From contig JAHDFD010000010.1 in NCBI GenBank assembly GCA_020628375.1, positions 37,659-101,658 of the forward strand: 64,000 nucleotides of DNA, given 5' to 3'. The DNA comes from Chitinophagales bacterium. Lineage in GTDB: Bacteria; Bacteroidota; Bacteroidia; Chitinophagales; UBA2359. This document shows, one piece after another, positions 44,660 to 53,830 of this stretch. The notes below the pieces were generated by a model. It worked only from the letters and a program-made list of their open reading frames with translations. It made no database searches and was not told the DNA's origin. The stretch's first letter is position 1, and each line of letters starts with the position of its first letter. The position numbers were made by a program, and so were the translations under genes.

Positions 44660-45763
44660 ATGGCATTACAATGCGGTATTGTTGGCTTACCAAATGTTGG
44701 CAAATCAACCTTATTTAACTCACTTTCAAGTGCTCGTGCTCAAGCTGAAAACTATCCTTTTTGTACTATCGAACCCAATGTGAGTGTTGTAACGGTTCCT
44801 GACGAACGATTGGATAAATTAGCGGCCTTGGTAAATCCTCAGAAAATTTTACCTACTACTGTTGAGATCGTAGATATTGCCGGTTTGGTAAAAGGGGCAA
44901 GTAAAGGTGAAGGTTTAGGGAATAAATTCTTGGGAAATATTCGTTCAACAAATGCTATTGTTCACGTAGTTAGATGTTTTGATAACGATAATGTAGTTCA
45001 CGTTGATGGCTCTGTTGATCCGGTGAGAGATAAAGAAGTTATTGATACTGAATTGCAGCTTAAAGATCTGGAAACAGTAGAAAAAGCTGTCGATAAATAT
45101 GCAAAAGCAAGTAAAGGTGGTGATAAAGTCGCTTTAGCAACAGCCGATCTTTTACGTGCTTTAGTGAATCATTTAAGTGAGGGGAAGTCGGCAAGATTGT
45201 TCGATGATACGACAGAAGAAAATTGGAATAAATATATTAAGCCACTCGATCTGTTAACAGCTAAGCCGGTTATTTATGTTTGCAATGTTGATGAAGAATC
45301 AGTTCATGAAGGAAATGAACATGTAAATAAATTAAAGGAAGCGGTTAAGGACGAAAATGCTGAAGTTTTATTGATATCAGGTGCTATTGAAGCAGATATT
45401 AATGAATTGGATGAAGAAGAGGAAAGAATCGAGTTTCTGAAAGAATATGGTTTGTCTGAGCCTGGTGTAAATAAATTGATCAGAGCTTGTTACCAAATAT
45501 TGAACTTGATTACTTATTTCACTGCCGGAGAAAAAGAAGTTCGTGCATGGACAGTTAGAAAAGGTTCGACTGCACCGCAGGCTGCCGGAGTGATTCATAC
45601 CGATTTTGAACGTGGTTTTATCAGAGCAGAAGTTATTAAATACGATGATTATGTTAGTCTTGGTTCTGAATCAGCTGTAAAAGATGCCGGAAAAATGGCT
45701 GTTGAAGGAAAAGAATACATAGTCCACGATGGTGATATTATGCACTTCAGATTCAATGTATAA
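44660..45763 (+). CDS. ychF: ribosome-associated GTPase/ATPase YchF
   Basis: 367 residues. G1 GLPNVGKSTLFN, G3 DIAGLVKGASKGEGLGNKFL, and the N-V-D-E G4 variant (YVCNVDEES) are typical of YchF/OLA1, which prefers ATP. The C-terminal TGS-like domain (FTAGEKEVRAWTVRKGSTAPQAAG is split over residues 293-318) closes the protein. It binds ribosomes and takes part in stress responses. Confidence 0.96.
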   Translation: MALQCGIVGLPNVGKSTLFNSLSSARAQAENYPFCTIEPNVSVVTVPDERLDKLAALVNPQKILPTTVEIVDIAGLVKGASKGEGLGNKFLGNIRSTNAIVHVVRCFDNDNVVHVDGSVDPVRDKEVIDTELQLKDLETVEKAVDKYAKASKGGDKVALATADLLRALVNHLSEGKSARLFDDTTEENWNKYIKPLDLLTAKPVIYVCNVDEESVHEGNEHVNKLKEAVKDENAEVLLISGAIEADINELDEEEERIEFLKEYGLSEPGVNKLIRACYQILNLITYFTAGEKEVRAWTVRKGSTAPQAAGVIHTDFERGFIRAEVIKYDDYVSLGSESAVKDAGKMAVEGKEYIVHDGDIMHFRFNV

Positions 45764-45799
45764 TACAATTTACCAGTTGATTTGTCGCTAAAAAGTGGG

Positions 45800-45898
45800 T
45801 TATTCTGACGATTTTATGAGTGGTTCGACACTCGAAAGAATCTGATCTCTTGCTTTTTATGAAAATGTGCAGATTTCTCATGCTTCGGAATGACTGAC
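45800..45898. repeat. probable degenerate dispersed intergenic repeat
   Basis: TTCTGACG, TTCGACACTCGAAAGAATCTGA and GATTTCTCATGCTTCGGAATGAC blocks resemble, from memory, short palindromic repeats scattered in Bacteroidota intergenic DNA. Only one copy is in the window, so the call rests on recollection of the pattern. Confidence 0.35.
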
Positions 45899-45944
45899 AA
45901 ATCAAACAATAAATTGTGTAAGTGGTATAAAATGAATTCTTTTT

Positions 45945-45977
45945 AAAAATGAAAATTGCTGGTCAGGCGACCAGCAA
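45945..45977 (-). terminator. terminator of the gldH operon
   Basis: TTGCTGGTC (45956-45964) pairs perfectly with GACCAGCAA (45969-45977), loop of 4. On the minus strand the stem is followed by TTTTCATTTTT. It lies 13 nt after the gldH stop. Confidence 0.8.
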
Positions 45978-45990
45978 GAATTGCCTTTTA

Positions 45991-46479
45991 TTATTCGTTT
46001 TGTGATTCTCTGATAATCAATCCTATATCTGAAATTTCTTTCAAAGGATTAACCCGCATAAATTGTTCAATTTCAAATAAGTATTTTCCGGTTTCCGGTA
46101 GTTTTGCACGTTGTTGAATAAGGATTTCCGTATTAATAACGTCTCCGGAACCAGTACCATACCATTTACCCCTGTCATCGGCAAGTGGTAAGTTTACAGG
46201 TCGTATTTGTTCTTCACCGTTTGGAAAAGTTGTGTGAACATTTACCCAGCAATTGGCATATTCATAAGTGCCGGAATGCCGAACAAAAATGAATATATCA
46301 TAAAGCGGTTCCGTATCTTCGATAGTTACTTCAAAATTAACTAAGTTTTCATAATCCCAATCCGAATTATTAATTGACTTTCTATTTTCAAAAGTAGCTG
46401 GAGGATTAAATAAACAGCTTTGAAAAGAAATTAAATTGAACATCAAGATCAAAAAAATATAGAGAACTCTTTTAGTCAT
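45991..46479 (-). CDS. gldH: gliding motility lipoprotein GldH
   Basis: 162 residues. The signal peptide ends in a Cys (LISFQSC), consistent with a lipoprotein. VNFEVTIEDTEPLYDIFIFVRHSGTYEYAN is the diagnostic region (split at residues 48-77), followed by NLPLADDRGKWYGTGSGDV and FEIEQFMRVNPLKEISDIGL. GldH is needed for gliding and chitin use in Flavobacterium; its exact job is unclear. It sits after a ricT-like gene and holB, an order common in Bacteroidota. Together with T9SS cargo genes it suggests a working T9SS/gliding machinery. Confidence 0.9.
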   Translation of the reverse strand: MTKRVLYIFLILMFNLISFQSCLFNPPATFENRKSINNSDWDYENLVNFEVTIEDTEPLYDIFIFVRHSGTYEYANCWVNVHTTFPNGEEQIRPVNLPLADDRGKWYGTGSGDVINTEILIQQRAKLPETGKYLFEIEQFMRVNPLKEISDIGLIIRESQNE

Positions 46480-46538
46480 TAAGTAGCTAGTATTTAAGAG
46501 AAGTAATAGATGAAAGGAAAGAATAGAACTAAGTACTA

Positions 46539-47936
46539 CTATTCTTTTTTATCTCCTCCATCCTTATTGTCGTTATTGTTTTTATTACGGTTCCTGTTTC
46601 GATTTCTATTTCTGTTCCTTGAACGGTTTTTGTTCTGAGGTTTAGAATTATCTTCTTTTGGTTTGTTCGTTTGCTTGGGTTTATTCGTTTGTTTTGGTTT
46701 AGACTGCTCAGGTTTTGGCGTTTGTTTTTTAGGTTTTTGATTCTTTTTAATTTCCTGAGAACCACCAGAATTTTTTTTGTGGTCTTTGCCTCTATCTCTG
46801 TTTCTATTTCTGCCTCTATTCCTGTTTTTGTTTCTTTTTTCTTTAGGAAGATTAGGCAAATCCATTTGCTCGAAATCATGATCGCCAAAGCCTTTAGGTT
46901 CATCCATTAATGTGATAGCTTCTTTGATTATAAGTGTTTCCGGGAATTGCTTTTTAGCATTTAATGCCAAAACCTCTTTAACTCTGTCTAATGGTACACA
47001 AACCGGAGGTGTGTCGGGTGCGATATACCAAATTAATCTTTTAAAAATATCAGTTTTAAAATGACGATATGTGTTTTCCTTTGTTTTTAGAACATCTAAA
47101 TTCTTAGGGAAATCCTGTAGGGCATCTAGGTAAGTATCTAATTCATAATTGAGGCAACACTTTAATCGCCCACACTGACCTGATAGTTTCGCCTGATTGA
47201 TCGCTAAGTTCTGGTATCTTGCTGCAGCGGTATTTACAGGTTTGAACTTGGTTAGCCATGTAGAACAACACAATTCCCGACCACAAGAACCAATACCTCC
47301 AATACGTGAAGCTTCAAATCTGTTACCGATCTGGCGCATTTCAATTTTTACCTGAAATTCTCTGGCAAATAGTTTTATTAATTCTCTGAAATCAACCCGT
47401 CCGGGAGCTATGTAATAGAACGTCGCTTTTCTTCCATCGCCCTGATACTCTACATCTCCGATTTTCATATCGAGATTTAAGTCGCGAGCCATTACACGAG
47501 CCATTAGCATAGTATTATATTCCATAGACCATGCGGTTTCAGCCATGCTCATATCTTTAATATCGGCTTTGCGAATGATCTTGAGTATTTTACTATCGTT
47601 AATTTTAACACCTTTCTTTTTCATCTGAAGCCGAACCAATTCACCACTTAAGCTGATCTTTCCAATATCATAGCCCATTTTCGATTCAACCGCGACGTGA
47701 TCGCCTGTTAAACAATCATGTGGAAAAGGGTTTTTATAAAACTCTTTTCTTGCTCCATTTTTGAAACTGACTTCTACTATATCGAATCTGCTTGCGGCTG
47801 GTTCATTTATTTCTGAAAGCCAATCAAAGGTATTCAATCTATTACAACCGCCTGAAGCGCAGCTACCTGCACTACCGCAACCCGATGGAGTATTCTCACT
47901 ATTATTACTTCTGCATCTTCCTGATCCGCAGCCCAT
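46539..47936 (-). CDS. ricT: PSP1-domain protein (RicT/YaaT-like) with long basic tail
   Basis: 465 residues. N-terminal Cys-rich part (MGCGSGRCRSN ... SCASGGCNR). The PSP1 core holds GRVDFRELIKLFAREF, RIGGIGSCGRELCC and INQAKLSGQCGRLKCCLNYE, which are highly conserved Cys motifs that bind iron-sulfur clusters in the Bacillus Ric complex. The last ~100 residues are a low-complexity Lys/Asn/Arg/Pro/Gln tail ending in repeated NR pairs, suggesting RNA binding. Lies between holB (19-nt gap) and gldH. Confidence 0.88.
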   Translation of the reverse strand: MGCGSGRCRSNNSENTPSGCGSAGSCASGGCNRLNTFDWLSEINEPAASRFDIVEVSFKNGARKEFYKNPFPHDCLTGDHVAVESKMGYDIGKISLSGELVRLQMKKKGVKINDSKILKIIRKADIKDMSMAETAWSMEYNTMLMARVMARDLNLDMKIGDVEYQGDGRKATFYYIAPGRVDFRELIKLFAREFQVKIEMRQIGNRFEASRIGGIGSCGRELCCSTWLTKFKPVNTAAARYQNLAINQAKLSGQCGRLKCCLNYELDTYLDALQDFPKNLDVLKTKENTYRHFKTDIFKRLIWYIAPDTPPVCVPLDRVKEVLALNAKKQFPETLIIKEAITLMDEPKGFGDHDFEQMDLPNLPKEKRNKNRNRGRNRNRDRGKDHKKNSGGSQEIKKNQKPKKQTPKPEQSKPKQTNKPKQTNKPKEDNSKPQNKNRSRNRNRNRNRNRNKNNNDNKDGGDKKE

Positions 47937-47955
47937 TATCTTGTATTTTCTAAAT

Positions 47956-49056
47956 TTATTTCTTCGACATCAGTCGCACTAAAGTTAAAGATAAATTGAA
48001 AAATAGAATTTTGGCGTTCACATTCCTTAAAATGTAATAATGTGCATTTTCAAGATTGTCAGCCCATTTTTCAATTTCATCCCATTGCATATAGCGTAGT
48101 AAAAACTGCGCCATATTTTGTTCTCGTTCACTTAATTGTTCCGAAGATACATTACTTAACTTAGAACGTACAGCTATACGGTAGAAATTGCTGAAATACT
48201 CAATAAAATTTTTCTGGTATTCTCTTCCCGATTTAGAAATTTGATCTACCCATTCATTAATTTTAGAACTATCTTTCTTTATACAGTATCTTAACCATAA
48301 GGCTAATTGTTCTTCTTTTTGGTTGTTTGACTCAGTGTTATCAGCAATATTTATTGCTTTTCCAATATTGCCATTAGCAAATTTGATATTGTTAAAATCG
48401 GCTTTTGGATTTTTTTGTTGTACAAAACTTACAATTGCTTCATCTTTTACAGGAGGAACAGAAATAAGTTGAGTTCTTGAAAGAATGGTCCCAAGAATTT
48501 CATCTGTTTGTGAAGCTACCAATATAATAAGCGTTTTCTGCGGCGGTTCTTCTATCGTTTTTAAAAGAATATTTCCTTCTTTTTTAAGTTTCTCAGGCTT
48601 CCATATAATAACGACCTTATGATTTGCATTTGTTTTTAAACCTGTAAATTTTATAATCTCCAGGCATTCAAGCTTATTTATATTTCCTTGTTTATTTTCA
48701 ACATTCAGAGACTTATACCAATCAAATTCCGATAAGTATGGATTAGTATTCAGTGCTGCTCTCCATTCTGTTATAAATTCCTGAGATATAACTTTTGATC
48801 CGATGACTGGAAATGTAAAATGAAGATCTGGATGTGCACTTTTTTTCATCTGTAAACATGATTTACAATTACCGCAGGCATCTTCATTACTAGGATTCTT
48901 ACAGTTTACATATTGAGCAATAGCCAAGGCAAAGGCTAAGTTTGCACTTCCTTGTTCACCTAGAAGTAAAAGAGCATGAGGAAGTTTATCATTTCGAATG
49001 CTCGTAATGATCTTTTGCTTCAATGGCTGATTGCCGGGTATTTCAGAAAATAACAT
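47956..49056 (-). CDS. holB: DNA polymerase III subunit delta'
   Basis: 366 residues. The clamp-loader AAA+ fold shows PHALLLLGEQGSANLAFA at the former P-loop, which has lost the Walker Lys as is normal for delta'. Four zinc-binding Cys are in CKNPSNEDACGNCKSCLQMK. KKEGNILLKTIEEPPQKT and ILSRTQLI (SRC-like sensor loop) follow. Part of the clamp loader in replication. Confidence 0.92.
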   Translation of the reverse strand: MLFSEIPGNQPLKQKIITSIRNDKLPHALLLLGEQGSANLAFALAIAQYVNCKNPSNEDACGNCKSCLQMKKSAHPDLHFTFPVIGSKVISQEFITEWRAALNTNPYLSEFDWYKSLNVENKQGNINKLECLEIIKFTGLKTNANHKVVIIWKPEKLKKEGNILLKTIEEPPQKTLIILVASQTDEILGTILSRTQLISVPPVKDEAIVSFVQQKNPKADFNNIKFANGNIGKAINIADNTESNNQKEEQLALWLRYCIKKDSSKINEWVDQISKSGREYQKNFIEYFSNFYRIAVRSKLSNVSSEQLSEREQNMAQFLLRYMQWDEIEKWADNLENAHYYILRNVNAKILFFNLSLTLVRLMSKK

Positions 49057-49086
49057 ACTTTAGTTCGTATATACAGAATTATGATT

Positions 49087-49941
49087 TTATTTTTCGATTA
49101 GCGCTTCTAGTACCAACTGAATCAATTTTTCTGTAGTTTTCTGAGGTGTTTTACTGAAAACGTTGTTAGCTCTATTGGCTAATATGGCACTAAAAGAAAC
49201 CGCTTGGTGCCCTAATACACGTGCTAAACCATAAATGCCTGCAGTTTCCATTTCAAAATTGGTACATCTTAAATGTTCAAATTGAATTTGCTGGAATTGT
49301 GATAAATAATCTGGTTTAATGGCTTTCCCCCTCAATTGACGACCTTGTGGTGCATAAAAACCCGGACATGTTATTGTGATCCCTTTTTGATAATTAGAAG
49401 AATCTATTTTAAGGTCAAAAGTTTGTTCTGCCGCATAAGCAGGGAAGTTACAAGTTTTAGAAACAAGCGAAGAAAGTTCAAGTTCACTGCTTGTATATTC
49501 ATGTTTATAGAAATGTAAAAGACTATCTAAGCCAACAGCCATTTCAGAAATTATAAAAGAGTCAACTTCTATGTCAGATTGAAATGCGCCTGAGGTGCCT
49601 ATTCTGACAATTTTAAGTGATTTTTTTTCTTGCTTTTCAGTTCTGCTTAATAAGTTTATGTTTGCTAAAGCATCTAGTTCGTTTATTACTATGTCAATAT
49701 TGTCTGTTCCGATACCTGTTGAAATGACACTTATTCTTTTATTATTAATGGTTCCGGTATGTGTACAGAACTCTCTTTTGTGTTTTTTTAATTCTATAAT
49801 ATCAAAATGCCTCGAAACCATTGCCACTCTGTCAGGGTCTCCAACAGTAATTATTGTATCGGCAATGTCTTCCGGTAACAAATTCAAATGGTAAACACTA
49901 CCATCTTTATTTAAAATTAATTCAGAAGAAGGAAAAGTCAT
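49087..49941 (-). CDS. uridine/purine nucleoside phosphorylase family protein
   Basis: 284 residues. TVGDPDRVAMVSRHFD, STGIGTDNIDIVINEL, IVRIGTSGAF and NFEMETAGIYGLARVLGH are the signatures of the NP-1 (PNP/UDP) family, with Met-Glu-Thr in the substrate site. It cleaves a nucleoside with phosphate to base and ribose-1-phosphate. Sequence looks closer to uridine phosphorylase but the base preference is uncertain. In the minus-strand operon between the crotonase and holB. Confidence 0.9.
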   Translation of the reverse strand: MTFPSSELILNKDGSVYHLNLLPEDIADTIITVGDPDRVAMVSRHFDIIELKKHKREFCTHTGTINNKRISVISTGIGTDNIDIVINELDALANINLLSRTEKQEKKSLKIVRIGTSGAFQSDIEVDSFIISEMAVGLDSLLHFYKHEYTSSELELSSLVSKTCNFPAYAAEQTFDLKIDSSNYQKGITITCPGFYAPQGRQLRGKAIKPDYLSQFQQIQFEHLRCTNFEMETAGIYGLARVLGHQAVSFSAILANRANNVFSKTPQKTTEKLIQLVLEALIEK

Positions 49942-49959
49942 AAATTGTTAACTTTTGGG

Positions 49960-50763
49960 TTATTCAGTAAATTCAGGTTTTGTTTTCATCATATTCGCCT
50001 GCATTGCGATCATAATATCATTAGAGATCAACATTGCGGCATTCCATGTTGCCACATAATTAAGTGAATCTTCTACTGAGTGATCGCGTGTATATTTCAT
50101 TATTTCTTTAGTACCTCTGATAACTAGTGGTGATTTTGAAGCAATAACTTCAGCTATTTTAATTACAGCGTCGATCATTTCTTCTTTACTACTATATGTA
50201 TTGTTCACTAAACCACATTTTTGCGCTTCTTCTCCATACATTTTTCTACCAGTAAAAGCTAATTCATTTACGAGTCCGTAAGAAATTAACTTGGGCAAGC
50301 GCTGTAACGTTCCTATGTCTGCAACCAATCCCATATCTACTTCTTTAATTACAAAGTATGTATCTTCGGTAGCATATCTCATATCACAAGCAGCTATTAT
50401 ATCAACTGCTCCACCAATACAACCATTGTGAATTGCAGCTAAAACCGGTTTACTACATTTTTCTATAGATGTTATTGTATTTTGAAGTTTTATAATGAAC
50501 TTACGAATTTTTTCTCTCTTTCGTGCTTCGCAGTTCGATTCAAATTGTTGAATGTTCATTAGGACAGAAATATCTATACCTGCACAAAAGTGTTTGCCTT
50601 CGCCGCTAAGTACTATAGCTCGAACATCTTTATTTTCATCCAGGCTTTCAAAACATTCCTGCATTTCCTCCCAGGCACCAAGCGGTAATGAATTAGCTTT
50701 ATCTGGCCTGTTAAAGGATAAATGAGCTACATGTTTTTCAATAATTAACTTAAAGTGTTGCAT
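49960..50763 (-). CDS. crotonase-family protein, probable dienoyl-CoA isomerase
   Basis: 267 residues from the ATG at 50763; the frame extends 14 codons further but that part looks non-coding. LSFNRPDKANSLPLGAWEEM, GEGKHFCAGIDISVL and AAIHNGCIGGAVDIIAACD are crotonase signatures, including the oxyanion-hole residues. VIKEVDMGLVADIGTLQRLP keeps the Glu and Asp that serve as acid/base in delta3,5-delta2,4-dienoyl-CoA isomerase (ECH1), so this is preferred over plain enoyl-CoA hydratase. Role in breakdown of unsaturated fatty acids. First gene of the ech-udp-holB-ricT-gldH operon. Confidence 0.87.
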   Translation of the reverse strand: MQHFKLIIEKHVAHLSFNRPDKANSLPLGAWEEMQECFESLDENKDVRAIVLSGEGKHFCAGIDISVLMNIQQFESNCEARKREKIRKFIIKLQNTITSIEKCSKPVLAAIHNGCIGGAVDIIAACDMRYATEDTYFVIKEVDMGLVADIGTLQRLPKLISYGLVNELAFTGRKMYGEEAQKCGLVNNTYSSKEEMIDAVIKIAEVIASKSPLVIRGTKEIMKYTRDHSVEDSLNYVATWNAAMLISNDIMIAMQANMMKTKPEFTE

Positions 50764-50854
50764 ATAAATAAATGAATTATACTTCAGGGAATAAAAGTAA
50801 TTCATTTATTGAAACAGATAATATAGTTTTTAAAGGAATCTGAGTTTAGGGCAT

Positions 50855-50880
50855 AAAAAAAGCGGCCCTGGGAGGGCCGC
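50855..50880 (-). terminator. terminator of the tsaB-arsR operon
   Basis: GCGGCCCT / AGGGCCGC stem with a GGG loop; on the minus strand it is followed by seven T. It ends the unit before the crotonase operon starts. Confidence 0.9.
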
Positions 50881-50884
50881 AATT

Positions 50885-50902
50885 GATAGGGTAAACCCTA
50901 TC
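50885..50902. repeat. small perfect palindrome before the terminator
   Basis: GATAGGGTAAACCCTATC: two 8-nt arms around AA. It lies between the ArsR stop and the terminator; possible mRNA-end hairpin or operator for the next operon. Confidence 0.6.
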
Positions 50903-50926
50903 CTCACCACCATTTTAATTAAAGTC

Positions 50927-51208
50927 TCACAAATATAAATCAATTTTTTCTTTAAGTTGTGAAATTTTGGTATAATTTACAGAATATTTTACAAATTTTC
51001 CTTCTCGTTCAGTATTTACGAGGTTTGCCTTTCTTAAAATTCGTAAATGTTGAGAAGTTATAGACTGTTCTAGTTTAAGTGTATTATAAATTTGATTTAC
51101 GTTTACCATCTCATTTTTATCAATAAACGCAAGAATACTCAATCTCAAGGGATGTGTAATAGCCCTTAAAGAATCAGCAGCAATTACAAGATTATCTTTA
51201 TTTAACAT
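50927..51208 (-). CDS. ArsR-family regulator, paralog 1
   Basis: 93 residues: a bare winged helix-turn-helix (HPLRLSILAFIDKNEMVNV ... LKLEQSITSQHLRILRKANL ... GKFVKYSVN). No Cys pair for metal binding, so not a classical metal sensor. It resembles the upstream neighbour in the recognition helix (EQS-[IV]-[TA]-SQHL). 27 nt separate the two genes. Confidence 0.92.
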   Translation of the reverse strand: MLNKDNLVIAADSLRAITHPLRLSILAFIDKNEMVNVNQIYNTLKLEQSITSQHLRILRKANLVNTEREGKFVKYSVNYTKISQLKEKIDLYL

Positions 51209-51235
51209 TGTGTAGTATTTAAAGTTAGTAATTAA

Positions 51236-51568
51236 TTAATTCATTAGAGCAAGTTCATCAACAAACTGTCTTATGTTTTTCAAGCGATTTTTATTAAGAG
51301 AATAATGTATATATTTTCCTTCTCGGCTTGTTTCAACAATTCCCACTCTTCTTAATGTTGCCAAATGTTGTGAAGCAACAGATTGTTCAACACGCAGAGC
51401 GATATAGATTTTTGTTACAGTTAATTTTTCATTTTCCTGTAATAGATCTATGATTTTTTGTCTTAGATCATGATTTGCAGCTCTGAGTATTAAAACTGAT
51501 TTTCTTAAATTTTTGTAATTCAGCTCAATGTAGTCTTGGTCATTTCCTTTTAAACAAATTGTTTCCAT
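51236..51568 (-). CDS. ArsR-family regulator, paralog 2
   Basis: 110 residues with the same winged-helix core as its neighbour (RQKIIDLLQENEKLTVTKIY, VEQSVASQHLATLRRVGIV, GKYIHYSLN) plus an N-terminal extension of about 20 residues. No metal-binding Cys. The pair probably arose by tandem duplication and could form heterodimers. Co-transcribed with tsaB (21-nt gap). Confidence 0.92.
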   Translation of the reverse strand: METICLKGNDQDYIELNYKNLRKSVLILRAANHDLRQKIIDLLQENEKLTVTKIYIALRVEQSVASQHLATLRRVGIVETSREGKYIHYSLNKNRLKNIRQFVDELALMN

Positions 51569-51589
51569 ACGTTTTATTTAGTTTTCAAA

Positions 51590-52279
51590 TTAAGAGCTTG
51601 CAGAATGAGAGAAGAAAGCTTTTGCATAATTGGGTTCAAAATATGAAGTGTTTTCAAAGGTTTTATTATTAAATTTTTCTTCGGCTAAAAGTGCCATATA
51701 AGTAGATGAAATTTTGAAGTCTAATATGTATTTATAAGCTTCATTTGCTCCTAAAATATCTGAGCATTTTTTACTGGCATTACCAAGGAATATCAAATCA
51801 TTATTACCAGATATTTCTTTAATGGCTTCAGTAGAGAGTATTAGTGGTTGAGGTGCTAAAATAGATTTTAAGTTGTTATCATAAAGTGCGATAAAAACCT
51901 CATTTCTTCTAGCGTCCAAAACGGGCGCTAACAATGATTTTTCATTGCTAGTAGCGTTTCTTTGTAAGAACCCTGATGCCATTATTTTAAGTGTATTAAT
52001 GGCAATTAATGGAATATTCAGAGCGTAAGCAATTCCCTTCGATGTACTCGAACCAATTCGAAGACCAGTATAAGATCCTGGGCCGGAACTTACCGCAATA
52101 GCATCAAGATTTTCAATGGGGAATTCTTGCTCTTCGAGAATTTTATAAATGAAATTATTTAAGTGAGATGCATGCGATTTTCCGCGTTCGATTTCAATGA
52201 AATTCATAACTTTTCCATCCTGTGAAAAACTAACAGAACAGACATTTGTTGAAGTTTCTATGCAAATAATAGATGCCAA
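51590..52279 (-). CDS. tsaB: tRNA t6A biosynthesis protein TsaB
   Basis: 229 residues, start TTG at 52279 (no in-frame ATG nearby). IICIETSTNVCSVSF, GKSHASHLN, AVSSGPGSYTGLRIG and GIAYALNIPLIAINTL are typical of the YeaZ/TsaB fold. It supports TsaD in making threonylcarbamoyl-adenosine at tRNA position 37. MtaB, also in this window, later modifies the same base. First gene of a tsaB-arsR-arsR unit. Confidence 0.95.
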   Translation of the reverse strand: MASIICIETSTNVCSVSFSQDGKVMNFIEIERGKSHASHLNNFIYKILEEQEFPIENLDAIAVSSGPGSYTGLRIGSSTSKGIAYALNIPLIAINTLKIMASGFLQRNATSNEKSLLAPVLDARRNEVFIALYDNNLKSILAPQPLILSTEAIKEISGNNDLIFLGNASKKCSDILGANEAYKYILDFKISSTYMALLAEEKFNNKTFENTSYFEPNYAKAFFSHSASS

Positions 52280-52306
52280 ATGAAAAAAGTTGATTTGTTA
52301 TATATG

Positions 52307-52314
52307 CAAATATA
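52307..52314 (-). promoter_or_regulatory. putative -7 promoter box of tsaB
   Basis: TATATTTG on the minus strand fits TAnnTTTG and lies 27 nt upstream of the TTG start. The -33 element is not evident. Confidence 0.4.
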
Positions 52315-52375
52315 CAATAAATAATTTTATTTATCTGTAAAATGTTGATTTTCATATAATATAAATATATTTAAA

Positions 52376-53827
52376 ATGTTAAAAAGTTATATATATTGGA
52401 TTAATAATGATGTTAGGTTGCTTGATAATGAGATTTTCGATTTCTTATCAAAATCTGGTCAGAATATTTATCCGGTTTTCTGTTTTGATCCAAGAAAATT
52501 TCAAATCAATGAATATGGTTTTAAAAAAACAGGGATTTTCAGAGCAAAGTTTTTAATAGAATCTGTCAGAGATTTAAAATTAAAATTAAAAGATATTGGT
52601 TCTGACTTAATTGTTAAGATTGGAAAACCTGAGGATATTATTTTTTCGCTTGCAAGATATTTAAAAGCTAATCGCGTTTTTTGTCAGGAAGAAATAACAA
52701 GTGAGGAGATTAGTGTTGAAGACGCTTTATACAGAAATTTAAAATCTCTGAATTTAGAGCTTGAGTTTTTTTGGGGAAAAACCCTATTCCACTTCGATGA
52801 TTTACCTTTTGATGATATAGCAGGTTTACCTGATGTTTTTACTAGTTTTAGAAAAGAAGTTGAGAAAAAAATTGAAGTAAGAGCAGAGTTTTTTACACCT
52901 GAAAAATTAATTTATTCTTCAGATATTACCTCTGATTCTATTCCTGATTTAACTGATTTAGGTTTCAGTAAACAAGATGCTGAAAAATGCTACAGTCAAT
53001 GTAAATTCATTGGTGGCAGCACTTTTGCCTTACAAAGATTAAAGGAATATTTTTGGGAAAAAGATTGCCTGAAAGAATATAAAGAAACAAGAAATGGATT
53101 GTTAGGAATGGACTATTCTTCTAAGTTGTCTCCGTGGTTGGCAAATGGCTCTATTTCTCCGAGAACTATTTATCAAGAAGTAAAAAAATATGAATCTGAA
53201 AGAGTGAAAAATAGTTCTACATATTGGTTGATATTTGAATTGATTTGGAGAGACTATTTTCAGTTTGTTGCTAGCAAATTTGGAAATAAGATTTTTCATT
53301 CCGGTGGTATAAAAGATCAAAAAAATCATGGTTCTGTTAATATGGAACTCTTTTGGAAATGGGCGAACGGCGAAACCGGTATTCCATTTATAGATGCTAA
53401 TATGATAGAGTTAAAAGAAACTGGATTTATGTCGAACCGAGGCAGACAAAATGTGGCTAGCTTTTTTGTGAAAGATTTAAAATTAGATTGGCGGCTAGGT
53501 GCTGCTTGGTTCGAGTCAATGTTAGTTGATTATGATCCTTGTAGTAATTACGGAAACTGGAATTATGTTGCCGGTATTGGAAATGATCCAAGAGAAAATC
53601 GTTATTTCAATATTTTAACTCAGGCTAAGCGATACGATGTGAAAGGAAAATATGTTAAAAACTGGTTGCCTGCCTTAGAGAAAATTCCAAGTAAATATAT
53701 ACATGAACCTTATTTATTAAGTGAAGCAGAGCAAAAGTACCTCTCTTTCTCATTGGGGGAAGACTATCCGAAACCATGTTTTAATATTCATAATTGGCAA
53801 GCTAGGCGTAAACCAAAAAGAAAATAA
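52376..53827 (+). CDS. DASH-type cryptochrome / photolyase
   Basis: 483 residues. N-terminal photolyase alpha/beta domain (YIYWINNDVRLLDNE), then the FAD-binding helical domain: KLSPWLANGSISPRTIY, WRDYFQFVASKFGNKIFHSGG, and GFMSNRGRQNVASFFVKDL, DWRLGAAWFES, YDPCSNYGNWNYVAGIGNDPRENR in order. These match CRY-DASH, known to repair pyrimidine dimers in single-stranded DNA or act in light sensing. A second box, the cobalamin promoter, begins within its stop region. Divergent from tsaB. Confidence 0.93.
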   Translation: MLKSYIYWINNDVRLLDNEIFDFLSKSGQNIYPVFCFDPRKFQINEYGFKKTGIFRAKFLIESVRDLKLKLKDIGSDLIVKIGKPEDIIFSLARYLKANRVFCQEEITSEEISVEDALYRNLKSLNLELEFFWGKTLFHFDDLPFDDIAGLPDVFTSFRKEVEKKIEVRAEFFTPEKLIYSSDITSDSIPDLTDLGFSKQDAEKCYSQCKFIGGSTFALQRLKEYFWEKDCLKEYKETRNGLLGMDYSSKLSPWLANGSISPRTIYQEVKKYESERVKNSSTYWLIFELIWRDYFQFVASKFGNKIFHSGGIKDQKNHGSVNMELFWKWANGETGIPFIDANMIELKETGFMSNRGRQNVASFFVKDLKLDWRLGAAWFESMLVDYDPCSNYGNWNYVAGIGNDPRENRYFNILTQAKRYDVKGKYVKNWLPALEKIPSKYIHEPYLLSEAEQKYLSFSLGEDYPKPCFNIHNWQARRKPKRK

Positions 53828-53830
53828 TGA

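Noticed and set aside
46529..46903. Lys/Ile/Glu-rich 124-residue frame in another frame of the ricT-like gene
   Set aside because: It is a shadow of the low-complexity basic tail.
48930..48990. Missing P-loop lysine in the holB product as a sign of inactivation
   Set aside because: Delta' subunits normally lack a working ATP site.
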